Assembly: GCA_021613375.1 (NCBI GenBank)
Contig: CM038709.1
Coordinates: 34,739,915-34,803,914, forward strand
Source of the DNA: Megaleporinus macrocephalus
Lineage: Eukaryota > Chordata > Actinopteri > Characiformes > Anostomidae
Direction: 5' to 3'
Length of the DNA stretch: 64,000 nt
Shown: positions 11,881 to 24,733 of the stretch, piece by piece
How the letters are laid out: each line of letters opens with the position of its first letter
How positions within the stretch are numbered: the stretch's first letter is position 1
Program-made: the position numbers and the translations under genes
Notes under the pieces: model-generated
Seen by the model: the letters and a program-made list of their open reading frames with translations, nothing else
What the model was told of the DNA's origin: nothing
Databases searched by the model: none

Positions 11881-12298
11881 ATTAGCTACAGAAATCTAAC
11901 CTGAAGAAGAAATATTAGAAAGTTAATGACAGCCAGCAAACAAAAGACACAGATCAAAAGAAAGAAAAAAAATCCCATTCAGGAGAAAATGTAACAATAA
12001 CTAACCCCCAAATAACCTCTATTATCTTCCTTTGCTAAAGCACTAAATTAAGCCGTGTAGACGGGAACACTTAGCACACAGTCACAGCGGGAAGGAAAAA
12101 AACGAACTCAAACAAGGCTAAACTACTTAGCACTATTTACTTAGCTTCTACGCAACCAGAGTAGTAAACAATTAAGATAAAACCGTTTAAGATTGTCCCG
12201 TAATTAGCACAAACTTAAGATGCATAATGATTCAACATCAGTATTTCTTAATCCTAATGAGAAAAAGTGAGACCTCTGAAATGCTGATGTTCAAGGTT

Positions 12299-13034
12299 TT
12301 AAGCACCTTTAAGTTCAGTATCAATGTATTTTGTGGCATCAGCAGAAGAGGTGAAACTCCTGAGCTGCCCCCCATGCCGAACACAAAGTTTAGTGGGGAA
12401 ACGGAGAGTGTGGGTCACCTGTAGCTCCCTCAGTACACGAGTCACATCGCCAAATTTCTTTCTCTGGTCCATTATTTCAGCTGTGTATTCCGGGAAAATG
12501 TACACCTTTGCCCATTATAATCCAGATTGCATCCGCTTCGTAGCCGTAGAATCATCTCTTTCTCGCTATAGAAGTGAACTCGGGTGATGATTGAGCGGGG
12601 CTTTGCTCCCTCTGGAGGTCTTGGTTGAAGGGTGCGGTGAGCACGATCGATAATCAGCAGCTCCTTGACATGCGCAGCACCTAGTAGTTTAGGCAGTAGA
12701 GCAGTGATAAATTCAGTTTCGTCTTCCCTTTTCCTCTCCTTCCTGAATGCCAACGATTTTTGTGTTATTGCGGCGTGACCATGTCGTCTACTTTAGCCTT
12801 GAGAGCTTTATTCGTTTAAAGCACAGCCTCAAGAGAGCTAACACAGCCCTCAGGGTCTTGAATCTGTTCCTCTGCAGCCACCACCTTCTCTGTAACTGAT
12901 TGTAACGTTGTTTGAAGAGACTGGAAAAACTGTTCAAATCTGTCAAACCTCTCATTGATAGTTTGCAGCATTTTGCTTGATATCTTCTCCCACATCAAGG
13001 GAAGATCCTCATCATCTGCTACTTGAGTAGCCAC
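12299..13034 (-). pseudogene. L1 ORF1p-like (coiled coil and RNA-binding domain)
   Basis: Three overlapping frames follow one another. The first has a coiled-coil segment (FDRFEQFFQSLQTTLQSVTE). The second has the RRM-side motif of L1 ORF1p (IDRAHRTLQPRPPEGAKPRS, then RVHFYSEKEMILR). The third carries the C-terminal domain (KFGDVTRVLRELQVTHTLRF). This trimeric RNA-binding chaperone is needed for L1 mobility. At least two frameshifts break it. Confidence 0.8.
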
Positions 13035-13237
13035 ATAGCTAGCTGAGTTCTCTGCAGCTGAAGCTGCATCTCAACACAAAAATGTGACAACTGAGGTCAA
13101 AGTTGTTTGTTTTACATCAAACAAAACAAGATATCAGAAATAAAGTGAGAGACGGTGATAAAAAGAACAATATATAACTCTAGCACGGAGGAGCTCCCCA
13201 AAAACACATCTACTCCATATGCTACTCTGGAGCGCCC

Positions 13238-13254
13238 CCAAGCTAGAGGTTTTC
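13238..13254. repeat. Target-site duplication, right copy
   Basis: Second exact copy of ccaagctagaggttttc, marking the 5' boundary of the minus-strand L1-like element. Confidence 0.95.
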
Positions 13255-14190
13255 CATTCTGCCTGGAGGGATAGCCTTTTTGAGTACAGAAGGGCACTGA
13301 CAAATGCTCGCTCAGCATATTTGGCCTCACTAATCGAGAACAACAAACACAACCCTAGAATACTTTCTACTGGGACTAGGCAAGTACAGAACCTCAAATT
13401 CCGGCTATTCTTACCAGCAATGTTTTAAAAGTTTTTTTAAATAGTAAAATTAAAAATAGACAACAAATCCAACCTGTATTATCAAATAAAAACGGTCTGT
13501 CACCTAGTATGGATGATATAGAACAAATTTTTGTTGCGTAAGAAAGGCTAGAAGCCTCCTCTGCAAACTGTAGACCCTGCATACTTGATGCAGTTCCCCC
13601 CAAAAAAAACTAATCTTGATCCTGGTGTATTGTCCAACTACAGGCAATTTCCAACCTACCATTTATATCTAAAATCTTAGAAAAAGCTGTAGCCCATCAA
13701 TTTTACTCATGCCTGCAGAAGAATTGCATATATGAAAAATTCCAATTTTTTCCAATCTGGATTTAGGCCACATCATAGTACTAAGACAGCCCTAGTAAAG
13801 ATAATAAACAATCTTCTCCTTGCCTCTGTTTAAGGCTATGTATGTTTATTATTGCTACTATATATAAGTGCAGCCTTTGATTCAATAGACCACACTATTC
13901 TTCTAAAAAGATTAGAGACCAGGGTTGGAATTTACACGTAGACGAATAAAAGAGTTACAACTAGAGATTGACCAATATACTGGGCCGATATTTGTAATTT
14001 TTAAATATACTGGCATTGCCCGTGTTTGGTAATTGTTTATATTATACATGTTGCCACTAGGCAAAGTTATAAGCAAGCATGACATTAGCTTCCCCTGTTA
14101 CACAGATGACACACAGCTGTATATATCAGTCAAACCTGAAAATTGAGGACAGAGTAAACCTGGCAACCCATCAGAACGCATGTAGCTCCT
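13255..14190 (+). mobile_element. L2-like LINE, 3' part (linker and RT side)
   Basis: The frame resumes after the target duplication with linker sequence (AWRDSLFEYRRALTNARSAY), then RT fragments in several frames ([16 protein letters not shown] near 13680-13730; a degenerate block ending FDSIDHTILLKRLET at 13876-13920; [14 protein letters not shown] near 14100-14145). A short stretch at about 13950-14045 (gattgaccaatatactgggccgatattt) is foreign and resembles the ends of fish hAT-type elements. Confidence 0.72.
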
Positions 14191-16669
14191 ACCCTGAAGC
14201 GGGTACTTCAAACATAGTAAAGCCTGGACTTAAGAAATATGTAGTCGACATTAAGAATAAAAAGAGAACAGCAACATGCAGGGTTTGCAGTTCTAAAATC
14301 AGCGACACGACCACCACATCATTTCATCCACTTCAGAACCCACAGAGAGGTCAGTGACTGACTTAAGCTGACGTTAATCATTAGCAAAGAAGATAAAGTT
14401 AGATTCGGCTTTCAAATCGATTGTGTATTTATTGAGATACAAAATAGTGAATATTAATACAAACTGACTTCAGTAAAAGATCTGGGTCGTGTGTTGCTGT
14501 TAACATTATGAATACTTTATAATTGAGTCCTAGTGAGTCAACTCTAGTGCTAGCTATACTGTCTGCAGTTCCAGTGTTAATGTTTAATTTTATTCTATTT
14601 TTTGTCTATGTCTGTGGCCAACATAGACCCCCTGCAGGTAACGCAGTACACATCTGCAACTGTACAGTGCTGCAGCTGTTTAACCAGAGAGAAGAGTCCA
14701 GGTCCGAGAGAAGTGCAGGACTTTCGGCAGCTTTAGGCAAGTCACTGTGTAGCCTGGCCTATATGTGTTAAGTAGCTGCTAATTTCCAAACACAAATATC
14801 ACTACAAGGCTTATAAGGTTGGCCATCATTTAGGAGGTTTTGGCAGAGCGTAAATCGAGCAGTCGCTCGCATTTCAGTTATTTATGCCGAAATTTCATGG
14901 CCCATGCGAGTTCTCTTACAGTCGTCCTGTGTTAATAATATATTACTCCAACTCCCCCACTAATACTAATCCTATCCTAATAGGGCTTAATCTAAACCTC
15001 ACATATTAAGTTTGCTCTTGAGAGTTGAGGTGAGTGGGATCACCAGAGCCAACGGCTCTCTGAGGCCTCCAGAAAGAAGATTGTAGATGCAGATGAGTCT
15101 GACATCCCAAAATGTCATGGTAGTAGGTAGTAGATAAGTACAGCATCTATCATCAACCTTCTTTCTGAAGGCCTCAGAACTCTTTGTATCTGGTTATGGC
15201 AATCTCACTCAGCAAACCAAACTAAATGTCTGAGGCAGAGTCCTCCAACATCAGCTCTGAAAATGTTCTGATCATCTGCAGCTGATGTGCTGCTTCTGAT
15301 TATACTTTAAGCATTTTAATTTGTAATAAATTTGCAGGGTGTTCTAATGTGTTCTAACATGATTTCAAAAGACATAACTATTGGTGTATGTGTTCAGTTG
15401 TATCCATCCCTCTATACTGTTCAAATGAAGATCAACTATCCATATGTTATAAATATCTGTAAAAAGACAAATGTTTTTTTTAAATGGTTTTAATTCCTTT
15501 TTGCACTATAACAAGAAACAATGACACAGTCTTATGAGAAGCAGCTTTTTACAGATATTTAAAAACAGTATTTCTCAACAGTGAAAATAAAATTCAGCTC
15601 TTCATGATCTCCTCATGCCTTTTAAGTGATTTAAATGTGGAAACTGGGCGTAATAATTTGAATGACTGGACTTGAGACTTGCTTGACTTGTAGCAGGGAC
15701 TCGACTTGACTTGCTTGAATTTTTGCACAGTGACTTGGGACTTGGTTAAGACTTGAGACTTGCTTATGACTTGCACACGTGTGACTTACTCCCACCTCTG
15801 GTAAGGGGTAGAAGTAAAAAGTCAGCTGAAAAAGAATTACTCTACTAAAGTATAAATAACCTAAATTTCTACTTAAGTAAGGTAACAAAGTTTGTACTTC
15901 AGACCCATTGTTGCCAAATTTGTGCAATAAAAAAAAAAAAAAAAAGATGGAAACATCGATCGGCTTAGATTTTTAATCAAAATATGCGTTTGGTGATCGA
16001 CAGATATTTCTCAGATTTAGCCATTCCCGAGAACCAATCCATGGCGTTAAAGAAATAAGCCTAATTTCTGTATTTCCAGCTACCGTTTCGTTAAAACCCC
16101 CTCCATGCAACCCCCTCCGGCCAGGTCCCTGCAATTCCACTCTGAACCGCTAGGTGGAAATACATACCCTTTCATTTTAGACAGACTGACTAAAGCAGGG
16201 GCCTCGCAAGGACAGTTTGTGGCGTTCACGGCATGTGCTGATAGAAAACATGTAGTCCATCTGGCAGTTTGTTACCGTATGTGACGCAGACTCATCCAGA
16301 GCGTTTTGTAAAGTTTGAGTCTGCGTTTAATGACTGCAGTTTTGACAGCATTTATTTAACTAGCTTTTTTCGTTTTAAATGAAGGGTCTAAATTTAATGA
16401 TTGCAGTATTGGTAATATTTACTTTATTTATTTACTGCTAATTTTGTTAAAAGATATTGTGCTGTTTCACATGAGCTCGTTATAAATGGTAATAAACCAG
16501 TTTAGACCATGTTTTATGACATGCTTGCACTAATAACTACATGTAGCCCTGCTGTGGCATATAGCCCCGCCCTCGACCTGTATCAGCTATCGGCCGGTCG
16601 CACTGAAAGGTGATCGGTTATCGGAATCAGCTTCAAAAATGCTGATCTAGTCCAAACACAGATTCTGCT
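14191..16669. other. Mixed unclassified repeat sequence, possibly hAT-derived
   Basis: Contains a BED-finger-like fragment at 14211-14340, an imperfect array of an acttgacttg-type motif at about 15655-15780, and at 16570-16625 a cggccggtcg/atcggttatcgg sequence of the kind seen at ends of some fish hAT-like elements. I could not define terminal inverted repeats or a target duplication, so boundaries and class stay open. Confidence 0.4.
14211..14340 (+). pseudogene. BED zinc-finger-like fragment (hAT transposase N-terminus?)
   Basis: The plus frame reads KKYVVDIKNKKRTATCRVC followed by SSKISDTTTTSFHPLQNPQR. A C-x2-C pair followed by His-containing sequence is the shape of a BED finger found at the N-terminus of hAT transposases and ZBED proteins. 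There is no catalytic domain downstream. Confidence 0.4.
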
Positions 16670-17853
16670 ATATTTTTTTTCCATTCACTTTTTTCAAAGC
16701 TATCTAAATTTCCAAATTATTCTATTATTCTAGGTGGTCACTACAGACTGATGGATATCTGGAGATTGCAGAATCCTGGTAGTAAAGAATATTCTTATTA
16801 CTCCCCATATCAAATCTTATTCCCGTAAAGACTACTTTTTAATTTATTAAATTAATTAATTAATTAATTAATTCTGTTTTATGCAGAATAATCAACTCTG
16901 TTATTACCAGTCAGCATCTCCTCTTAAACAAAACATGAAGCCAAGACGGCATTTTGAAACTCCCATGCTAAAAATGTATAAACCTTTTCCAACAGGAATA
17001 GAAAGAATGTATTGAAATTAACGAAAATCCAAATTTTGTTAAAAAAAACAAAAAACAAAAAAAACAAGAACTTGACAAGGAAATATTTACAGGAAGAGAT
17101 TGGACCTGCTGACCCTCTCAGACACCTACTAATGAAATCCTTAAACACCTCAAAGCACCAAACAGAAATCAACTATTACTTTAATTCATAACTCTCCAGG
17201 GAACACTTTTCAAGATCCCTTAATCATTATTTAAAAATTTTGATCATTTTTTGCAAATCTTTATACTTCTGATAAGCTTCCTAGACTAACTAAAACCCAG
17301 GCAGATTTACTAGATACACCACTTTCTTCTATATAAATTACCAAAGCTCTTTTGCTGATGCTAAATTACAAAATCACCTGAACCAGATGGTTTTCCAGCA
17401 AAATTGTATAAACAGTTTTGGTATTTTATCTCACCTCTATTCTCCAAATTAATTTCCCAGAAAGCTGTTATACATAAAGCTGTAATACCTCAATACATGA
17501 AGTAAGCACGTATAACACTTATTTTAAAACCAAATAAAAATCATACAGATTGTTCTAATTATCGATCTACATAAAAATAAGCAAAGCATTAACTATTCGA
17601 TTGGAATATGCAATTTCTTCACCAATAAGTACAGACCATACAGGTTTTATTAAGGGGAAACACAGCTCAGAAAACACAGAAAGAGTCTTTAACATAAAAA
17701 TGCACAGCAATCATCTATTAGACAGTGCAATGAAATCTTAGGCATTCAGTCAAAATCATATCACCATAAAATCAGCTTATATGCAGATGTTATCTTCATC
17801 ACTACTGCATGAAATACAATCTAATTCAGAAATATGGTACAAACTCCCTTTTC
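16670..17853 (+). mobile_element. Old L1-like LINE relic, 5' part
   Basis: Degenerate plus-strand frames show endonuclease-end sequence (IWRLQNPGSKEYSYYSPY at about 16754-16808), an RT entry motif (SPEPDGFPAKLYKQFW, 17371-17420) and following RT pieces (ITLILKPNK; VLLRGNTA). Many stops and a run of (taat)n at 16848-16872. It is interrupted at 17854-17868 by the younger 5.4-kb element and continues after 23302. Confidence 0.65.
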
Positions 17854-17868
17854 AATAAATGGTCGATT
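17854..17868. repeat. Target-site duplication, left copy (15 bp)
   Basis: aataaatggtcgatt occurs here and at 23288-23302, at the two ends of the 5.4-kb L1-like element. Confidence 0.92.
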
Positions 17869-17994
17869 GAGGCGCGAAGTAGGATGGCTGCATAGCGCTG
17901 ACTGCTGACAAAAACCCTCTAGTTTTGTAGTTTTAAGGGGACTCTTGGACGGCTATAACACAGGGTTGACTTAAAGAAACACCCAAGCAAAGAT

Positions 17995-18792
17995 ATGACT
18001 TCGAAAAAAGATCAAGGTTGCACAAAGAAACAAGAAACCAGCAGACGGCAGCAGGTTAGCGATTCCTCCAAAGAAATGGCTATGCTAATAAAACAAACAA
18101 TGGCCGCGGAGATGGAATCGTTGCAAGAAACAGTAGCCCGCATGCTAAAAGAATCGCTGGAAAAGGCTCTTGACCCCATAGAGAAGAGAATGGTAGAAAA
18201 CGGCAGCATTCTCAGGTCACTGAAAGAGCAAGCCGACACTCACGCTAAAAAGTTCGACACGGTGTTCAACAAGATTGATAGTATCCAGGCTAACTTGCAA
18301 CGAAACGAGAAGGATACAAGCTCCTGCCTGGCGGAACTGGCAAAATTAACGAGGAAAATCAACGACCTGGAAGATAGATCCAGGCTAAATAATGTGCGGC
18401 TGGTTAACCTACCAACAGGTGTAGAAGGCGATGATCCGAGAGGCTACTTGCAAGAGATGCTTCCTTAATGGATTCCGACTCTCAAGATCTCCCACAGCAC
18501 TCCACTGGAGCTCGATAGAGCGCACAGAATCTTCTCTAACAACACTTCAAGGCCGCGAACCATGGTCTTCAGGTTGCTTCGCTATACACACAGACAGGCT
18601 ATTCTGGAAGGAGCTAGGAAGGCTAAACCTACTCTCCCGGATGGCACTCAGCTGCAGTTCTTCGCTGACTACAGCAGCGGAACGACGCGGGCCCGTCAGG
18701 CATATAAGGAGATTCGCGCTAAGCTTCGTCAGAAGGGGATCGACTCGTTTCTTGTGTATCCGACGATTTTGAGAATAAATCACATAGGGTGA
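17995..18792 (+). pseudogene. L1 ORF1p-like RNA-binding protein, one stop codon
   Basis: A 265-codon frame from ATG at 17995, interrupted by a single TAA at 18466-18468 and otherwise open. The N-terminus is basic and polar. Residues ~35-140 form a long heptad-rich coiled coil (KRMVENGSILRSLKEQADTH, and ARLxxKINDLEDRSRLNNVR-like region), the trimerisation stalk. After the stop comes the RRM/C-terminal part (LELDRAHRIF; QAILEGARKA; GTQLQFFADYSS; YKEIRAKLRQKGIDSFLVYP). It binds element RNA in the ribonucleoprotein. The single stop suggests recent inactivation or an assembly error. Confidence 0.88.
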
Positions 18793-19261
18793 GAGAATGT
18801 CATTCAACTCCGCAGAGGAGGCGAAAAAAGCCTTAAAAGCATCGGTGCTGGGTGACATGGAGGAGCTTGGGTAAAGCAGTGGGTTGCAGTGCTCAAGGAG
18901 GAACGGTGCGGCGGCTCTGAACAATCCGAACGTGCGAAGTGACAGGCAAGAGGCCGTAGTGACCTCCGCTGTGAGCATGCAAAGGTCCACTTGTATTGAG
19001 TTATTCAGGGGCCAGTTGATTTTTGGTAGTAAAAAGATAGGGTGTGGATGGCTGTAATGTGTATATATAGTTCATAGCTTGTGGTTTTTGAGTTTTTGTC
19101 TAACATACCCAAATTCTATTATGTTTGCGTGTCAGGTTGATATTTCTTTGATGCGACTATCTAGGAGTTCCCAAAGGTTAATTTTATTTTTTCCCTCATT
19201 TTGAGGGTTAGAGAGGGACAGTTAGTGTTCAGCATTTGACATCACTAAGTGACACTCACAG

Positions 19262-22200
19262 ATGTTACAAGCTAAGGGGTTGAAGGGGAAGGGATACGGG
19301 AAAGGCTTAACTCAGGGTTCCATTGCCAGCTTACATCAGCAAATCCAGGGAATAAGTAGCAACATAGATACATTTGAAAATTTGACTATTGTATCAATCA
19401 ATGTTAGAGGACTCAATTCTCCCTATAAACGTACAAAGATTTTGGATTTTTTGCGTAGAAGGAAAATAGATATTGCATTATTGCAGGAAATGCATCTTAA
19501 GCCTAATGACATTTCCAGGGTTCAAGACCGTCTGTATAAACCCGTTGCTGCATCAGCTGACGGTACACAAACTAAAGGGGTTATGATATTAGTGAGACGT
19601 AACATCAATGTATCAATTGAAAAAAACGGGTCGGACAAGGAAGGTCGTCTAGCTTTTTGCTGTACATCCATTCAGGGTAAAAAGGTAGCATTCGTCAGCA
19701 TATATGCTCCAACTATATTCGAGACTGACTTTTTTCCCTCAATTACAATGCAACTGATAAAATTAAGTGACTGTCATCTGTATATTGGCTCTGACATAAA
19801 TGCTTTGATAAATGTTACCCTTGATAAATCCTCTTCTACCATGTCAAGCTCCCAAGAAACTGCATCTAAAGCACTTAACCGTTTTATGAAGGATTTAAAT
19901 TTAGCTGATGTTTGGAGAGTGCATAATCCATCTGTTAAGGACTACACCTTCTTTTCCACAAGACACAAAACTTTCTCCCGAATAGATTACATTCTTATAT
20001 CATCTTCTTTGCTGCCTTTGATACATTCAGTAGAAATTATGCCTAGGTATTTGTCTGATCATAACCCAATAATATCCAGTTTTAATTATGGGAAGATCAA
20101 GAATAGGTCTTCGAGATGGAGATTTAACTCCACTCTTCTAAAAAATGATGATTTTCTAAGGCAGTTAAGGATAAAATTGACAGAATTTATACATTTGAAT
20201 AAAAACAGTGTTTCAGATAGGACAGTGGTCTGGGCCTCCATCAAAGGTTTTATACGAAATAATGCAATAGGGTATAGTTCATATTTGCATAAAAATCGGC
20301 TCCAAAGAATCTCCACTTTAGAGGAACGATGTCAGGCTCTGGAGAGTGATCTAAAAAGAAACTACACCGTAACGAAAGAAAATGAGCTCAAAATAACTCA
20401 AGCAGAACTAAATGATCTGCTAAGAAACAAAGCAGAATATATGATTCATATAACCAAACATAAGTATTATGCAGAAGGAAGCAAGCCGAGCCATCTTTTG
20501 GCTCTAACTATTAGACAACAGGAGGCTAAAAGGTCGATATCAGCAATAAGATGTCCTAAACAGGGGGTAGTACATTCTACTGAGGAAATTAATGAAGCTT
20601 TTAAAAATTATTTTAAAGATTTATATAAACAGGAAGTGGTTCCGTCAGCAGAAGATTTCAATACTTTTTTTGCAGGTTTAGACCTTACCACACTTTCAGT
20701 AGATGATGCCAGAATTCTTGATTCTCCTATTACAATTGATGAGCTACATTCTGCAATTAAAGACACAAATAAAGGTCGTACTCCAGGTATTGATGGTATA
20801 CCTGTGGAGCTCTATTTAGCAATTTGGGATGTTATAGGTCCAGTTTGGCTAGAAACTTTAAATTATGCTATTGAACAGGGGAGTTTTCATAGAGATTTAA
20901 ATACAGCCCTGATAACTGTCATACCTAAGTCGGGTAAGGATCCATTGGAATGTTCCAATTATCGGCCAATTTCTTTGATAAATGCTGATCTCAAGATATT
21001 TTCTAAAGTTTTGGCCAATAGACTTGGGACAGTGATTGGGAAAATAATTGGTACAGATCAAACAGGATTTCTCAAGGGACGTCTTGCTGCTGACAATATT
21101 CGCCGGCTTTTACATATACTGAGTGCAACTCATAAAATCCCACCTGACTGCGGTTTATTGTTTTTAGATGCTGAGAAGGCATTTGATCGTCTCGAATGGC
21201 CTTATCTTTGGAGGGTCTTAAAAGAATTTCATTTTGGTGATAAGTTCATTAATATGATTCGAACGCTATATGCAAATCCTTCAGCTCGGGTATGTGTGGG
21301 AGGAGGTTTTTCGGATTTATTTGACATTGAACGGGGTACTCGGCAAGGGGATCCCTTATCTCCGTTAATTTTTAATTTATCTATAGAACCACTCGCGCAA
21401 TTAATTAGAACTTCCCCTCAGTTCTGTCCTGTCACAGTAGGTGCAACATCTCACTCAATTTCACTTTATGCGGATGATACTTTCATTTTTATGGCAGATG
21501 TCCAGCAAACCCTACCTAGAGTCCTAAGAACATTAGACCAATTTGGATACCTTTCAGGATACAAAGTCAATCTTTCAAAATCAGCGCTCATGCTGATTAA
21601 TACAGACGAAAGTAAGGTGTCTCTTCCTCCACAGATTAAGGTGGTAAAAAAGGTCTGCTACTTGGGAATTCAAATTAGTGCTTCCATATCTTCTGTGGTT
21701 AAGACTAATTACTTTCTAATTTTGAAAAAACTCCTTCCAACATCAGTCCCGGCCCGTATTTCAGTCATTAAAATTTTAATTTTATTAGTCTAATGATTCC
21801 ATTACCACCTCCAGTAGGATATTGGCAAAAACTGGACTTCTTACTTCGAAACTACATTTGGAATGGTAAACGACCCACTATAAGGTGGTCGATTCTTCAG
21901 TACGGAAGGTCAAATGGGGGATGGACATGACCAAATTTTAAATTGTATCACTGGGCATTTGTATTAAGAAGCCTTAGGTACTGGATTGAAGATGATGCAG
22001 TTTCTTCATGGAAAATTATAGAACAAGAGTTAATTGCACCAATAAGGCTAAAGGACTTTCTCTTAAGTGGATTGTCTATTAAAAAATGTGGTTTATATTA
22101 TGGATCGATTATAACTCAATATGTTTCAAGTGTTCAGAGCAGTTGAAAAATTTATAAATTATAAGAATGTGTGGTGCAGTTCATCTCCGCTATGGAATAA

Positions 22201-23031
22201 TAACTACCTTTTATCTGGAGGGAAACCATTTATTAATAAGGATTGGGAAAGTAAAGGTATTATCACACTTCAAGATATTAATGGGACAAGCACAATCCTT
22301 GATTTTCAAGAGATAATCTATCGTTACAATATTGATAAAAACTCTCTTTTCTTCTATTTTAGAGTGAGATCAGCCTGTAAAGCCTACAAGGTTCCTTGGG
22401 GGTCAGATTTAAAAGACCATCCAATCTTAAGTTGGATACAGAAAGCTCCAAGACAAATAGTCTCTTATATCTATGACAAATTAAACTCTCAGAAGTATGC
22501 ACCCTCAACAGGAATGAAAGCCTGGGATAAAGACATGGTAAAATTGGGACAAGAGTTAGACTGGATGGCAATTTGGGATAATGTTGTTGGTGCTTCAAAA
22601 AAACCCAAATCATCAGTATATACATTTGAAATTTGGTCATAGAGCATATATAACGCCAAGAATTAGACATCAGATGGGGCTGGCTCCAGATCCATATTGT
22701 TCATTCTGCCCCCATGGAACCATTGGCTCTTTTATACACATGGTATGGGAATTCAATACTTGAATTCTGGAGGGAAGTTATTAGTACTCTTGAAGGAATT
22801 TTGGAGGTACAGCTTCCAATGGATCCTGCTGTTCATCTTTTGAATGATGACTCTCATCTTTCCATTACGGAGAAAACACGCAAAGTCTGGCTGGCAGGCC
22901 TGACGGCAGCTAAAAAGATTGTTGTACAGCGGTGGAAGCCTCCGCATGATATCTCAAGGACTCACTGGATTCGGTGCTTCCTGGATATTTCTTACCTGGA
23001 ACTGTCATCGGCAAGAATCAATGAGGCATGA
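19262..23031 (+). pseudogene. L1 ORF2p-like endonuclease and reverse transcriptase
   Basis: About 1,250 codons, the usual L1 ORF2 length. The first 843 are open. APE endonuclease at residues ~40-275: SINVRGLNSP, LLQEMHLK (catalytic Glu), GSDINA (usual GGDFN altered but Asp and Asn kept), SRIDYIL, SDHNPI. RT at ~500-790: TPGIDGIPVELY, YRPISLINADLKIFSKVLA, LFLDAEKAFDRLEW, GTRQGDPLSPLIFNL, LYADDTFIF. Then a frameshift at about 21790, a TGA near 21927, further shifts near 22120 and 22590-22730, and the C-terminal cysteine region (PYCSFCPHGTIGSF). Endonuclease and RT active sites look intact, but the protein as read lacks its C-terminus. Confidence 0.92.
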
Positions 23032-23287
23032 GCAAGTACTGTATTAATGTGGACTGACTTGATATCTAAGTTAAATGTTGCTCTTTTAAAATAGGAATTC
23101 CGTTATGTTGCTGCTGTAACCCTGGTGGGTGGAAAGAGGGGTTGGATTGCGGGTGGTATGGTGGTTTGGGAAGAAGTGGGATGGGTGGGGGGTTCTTTCT
23201 CTTATTTTCATATATTCATACAGAATGGTATTTGTAATACTGTGGTTTTTTGTTTCTGCAATAAAAAATTAAATGACACAAAAAAAA

Positions 23288-23302
23288 AATAAATGGTCGA
23301 TT
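23288..23302. repeat. Target-site duplication, right copy (15 bp)
   Basis: Second copy of aataaatggtcgatt, directly after the poly-A tail of the L1-like element. Confidence 0.92.
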
Positions 23303-24200
23303 AAAAACAAGTAAAATCAAGACACAGCCAAAAAGTAATTATCTGTGATTCCTGTCACTCCTTCTATTAGCTGGTTCTGCTTTCTTCACAAAGCTTTTAA
23401 AATGTTCTATTGGAAACATGAAAAGGCTAGAACTAAATTATCTACTCTAAGCATCTGGAAGGTCTTGGAGGCCAAATTTTTTATTACTACTTTTTAATCA
23501 CACCAGCTACTCTATGTTCGACACTGGACTAACAACAAAACATGGATGGATGTGGAAAACGGTTTAATTGAGAATTTAGATATCAATCGTATCCCATTCA
23601 TAGATACAATGATTCAAATGATTCCCATTCATAGATACAACAAGTTGTTTAAAAAACAACACAATTAGCACCACCCTAACTGCATGGTGGAAAGCTAATG
23701 AAATTCTCAATTACAGTTTTCACCCTCAGCTACTTTACTATGTTTCTTATTAACAGTAAACCTTTTTTCATTTTCTGCATGGAGTCAGAGAGGAGTAAAC
23801 AATCTCTGAGAATTATTCTTTGATGACTTTACCAGGTTGCTGTTACTTTCTGTATATCCAGATCAACAAACACAAGAAATTCTCTCAACCACACCTTAGT
23901 CCTTCACTTAGAACTATAGAACCTAAAGTCATATAAGGTAATATCTCAAATATATGCATTCATACCAATGCAAGATTTAATGAAGTAATGAAGTAATTTC
24001 TCTTCTGATAGTAAATGGGTGGCAGATATAGAACAAATTGGCAATCTTAACTGGCAAAGCATATGTAGTAACATCTCTATGACAGGAAATTCTAAACTTC
24101 AGCTACAGTAACATGTCTACACTGTCCAGCTAACAGACAATTATATCCATGCCTTGGCATCCCCCTCTGTCACTTTTTCTACAGTATATTGAGAGCCAAA
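23303..24200 (+). mobile_element. Old L1-like LINE relic, 3' part
   Basis: Continues the relic seen at 16670-17853. Plus-strand frames give post-RT sequence (KTWMDVENGLIENLDINRIP at about 23539-23598) and C-terminal-like sequence around 23700-23920, with many stops. A short internal duplication occurs at 23592-23640 (cccattcatagatacaa twice). Confidence 0.55.
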
Positions 24201-24700
24201 AGGTGGCCAAAGAAAAGTGGCCCAGGGTTAATATTATTTATTATACTACATGTTATTTAAAAAAGAAAAAAGTCTGGTAACGAGAGAAATTTGAGTATAT
24301 CAAATTATCATCTGTGATGAAATCTGTTGACATGGACTTTTCAGTCAGCGTGCAGCGAGGAAACTCTCTTGAAACTCTACATGAAGTGTTTACTTGGAGC
24401 AGGTTTTTAGGGAGTGATTGGGAAAAAATAAATAAAATGCAGTGCAAGAAATTCTCCAGTACCAGGATTGGGAGCCACTGCTGTAAACCATTTATTAACC
24501 ATGTTGCTTTTTTCCTTGCAAACAACATTTTTTTACTCTGTTGTAATTCTGTAGTTCTGTTTTGCTAGGACCTCTTATTCCAACCATCCGGTGGCACAGC
24601 TTTATCAGATGGCACATTATTCACAACTGTGAATTTCCTGCTAGTCCTTTTGTGCTGAGCTGCACAGAGAGGGAGCAGCAATGACACAAGCCAGTAACTA

Positions 24701-24733
<33 letters not shown>

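Larger units (their letters stand above)
9035..13237 (-). mobile_element. L1-like LINE with internal deletion
   Basis: A 4.2-kb element on the minus strand. Its poly-A tail reads as T-rich sequence at 9035-9048, and it is bounded by 17-bp target duplications. From 5' (right) to 3' (left) it shows an ORF1 coiled-coil/RNA-binding protein (13034-12299), an ORF2 endonuclease (about 11880-11420), linker, an RT N-terminal piece (10911-10717), a C-terminal block (10708-10268) and a zinc-knuckle end (9693-9478). The RT core with the YADD active site is absent, so the copy is shorter than the intact 5-6 kb. All frames carry stops or shifts. Confidence 0.88.
17869..23287 (+). mobile_element. Near-full-length L1-like LINE (5.4 kb)
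   Basis: Bounded by 15-bp target duplications and ending in a poly-A stretch (23279-23289). It has a ~125-bp 5' leader, ORF1 (17995-18792), a ~470-bp inter-ORF region, ORF2 (19262-23031) and a ~250-bp 3' UTR with a GT/GGG-rich part (23120-23200). ORF1 has one in-frame stop; ORF2 is open for its first 843 codons and then carries two or three frameshifts and a stop. This is the best preserved retroelement in the window and the youngest L1-type insertion by this criterion. Confidence 0.92.
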
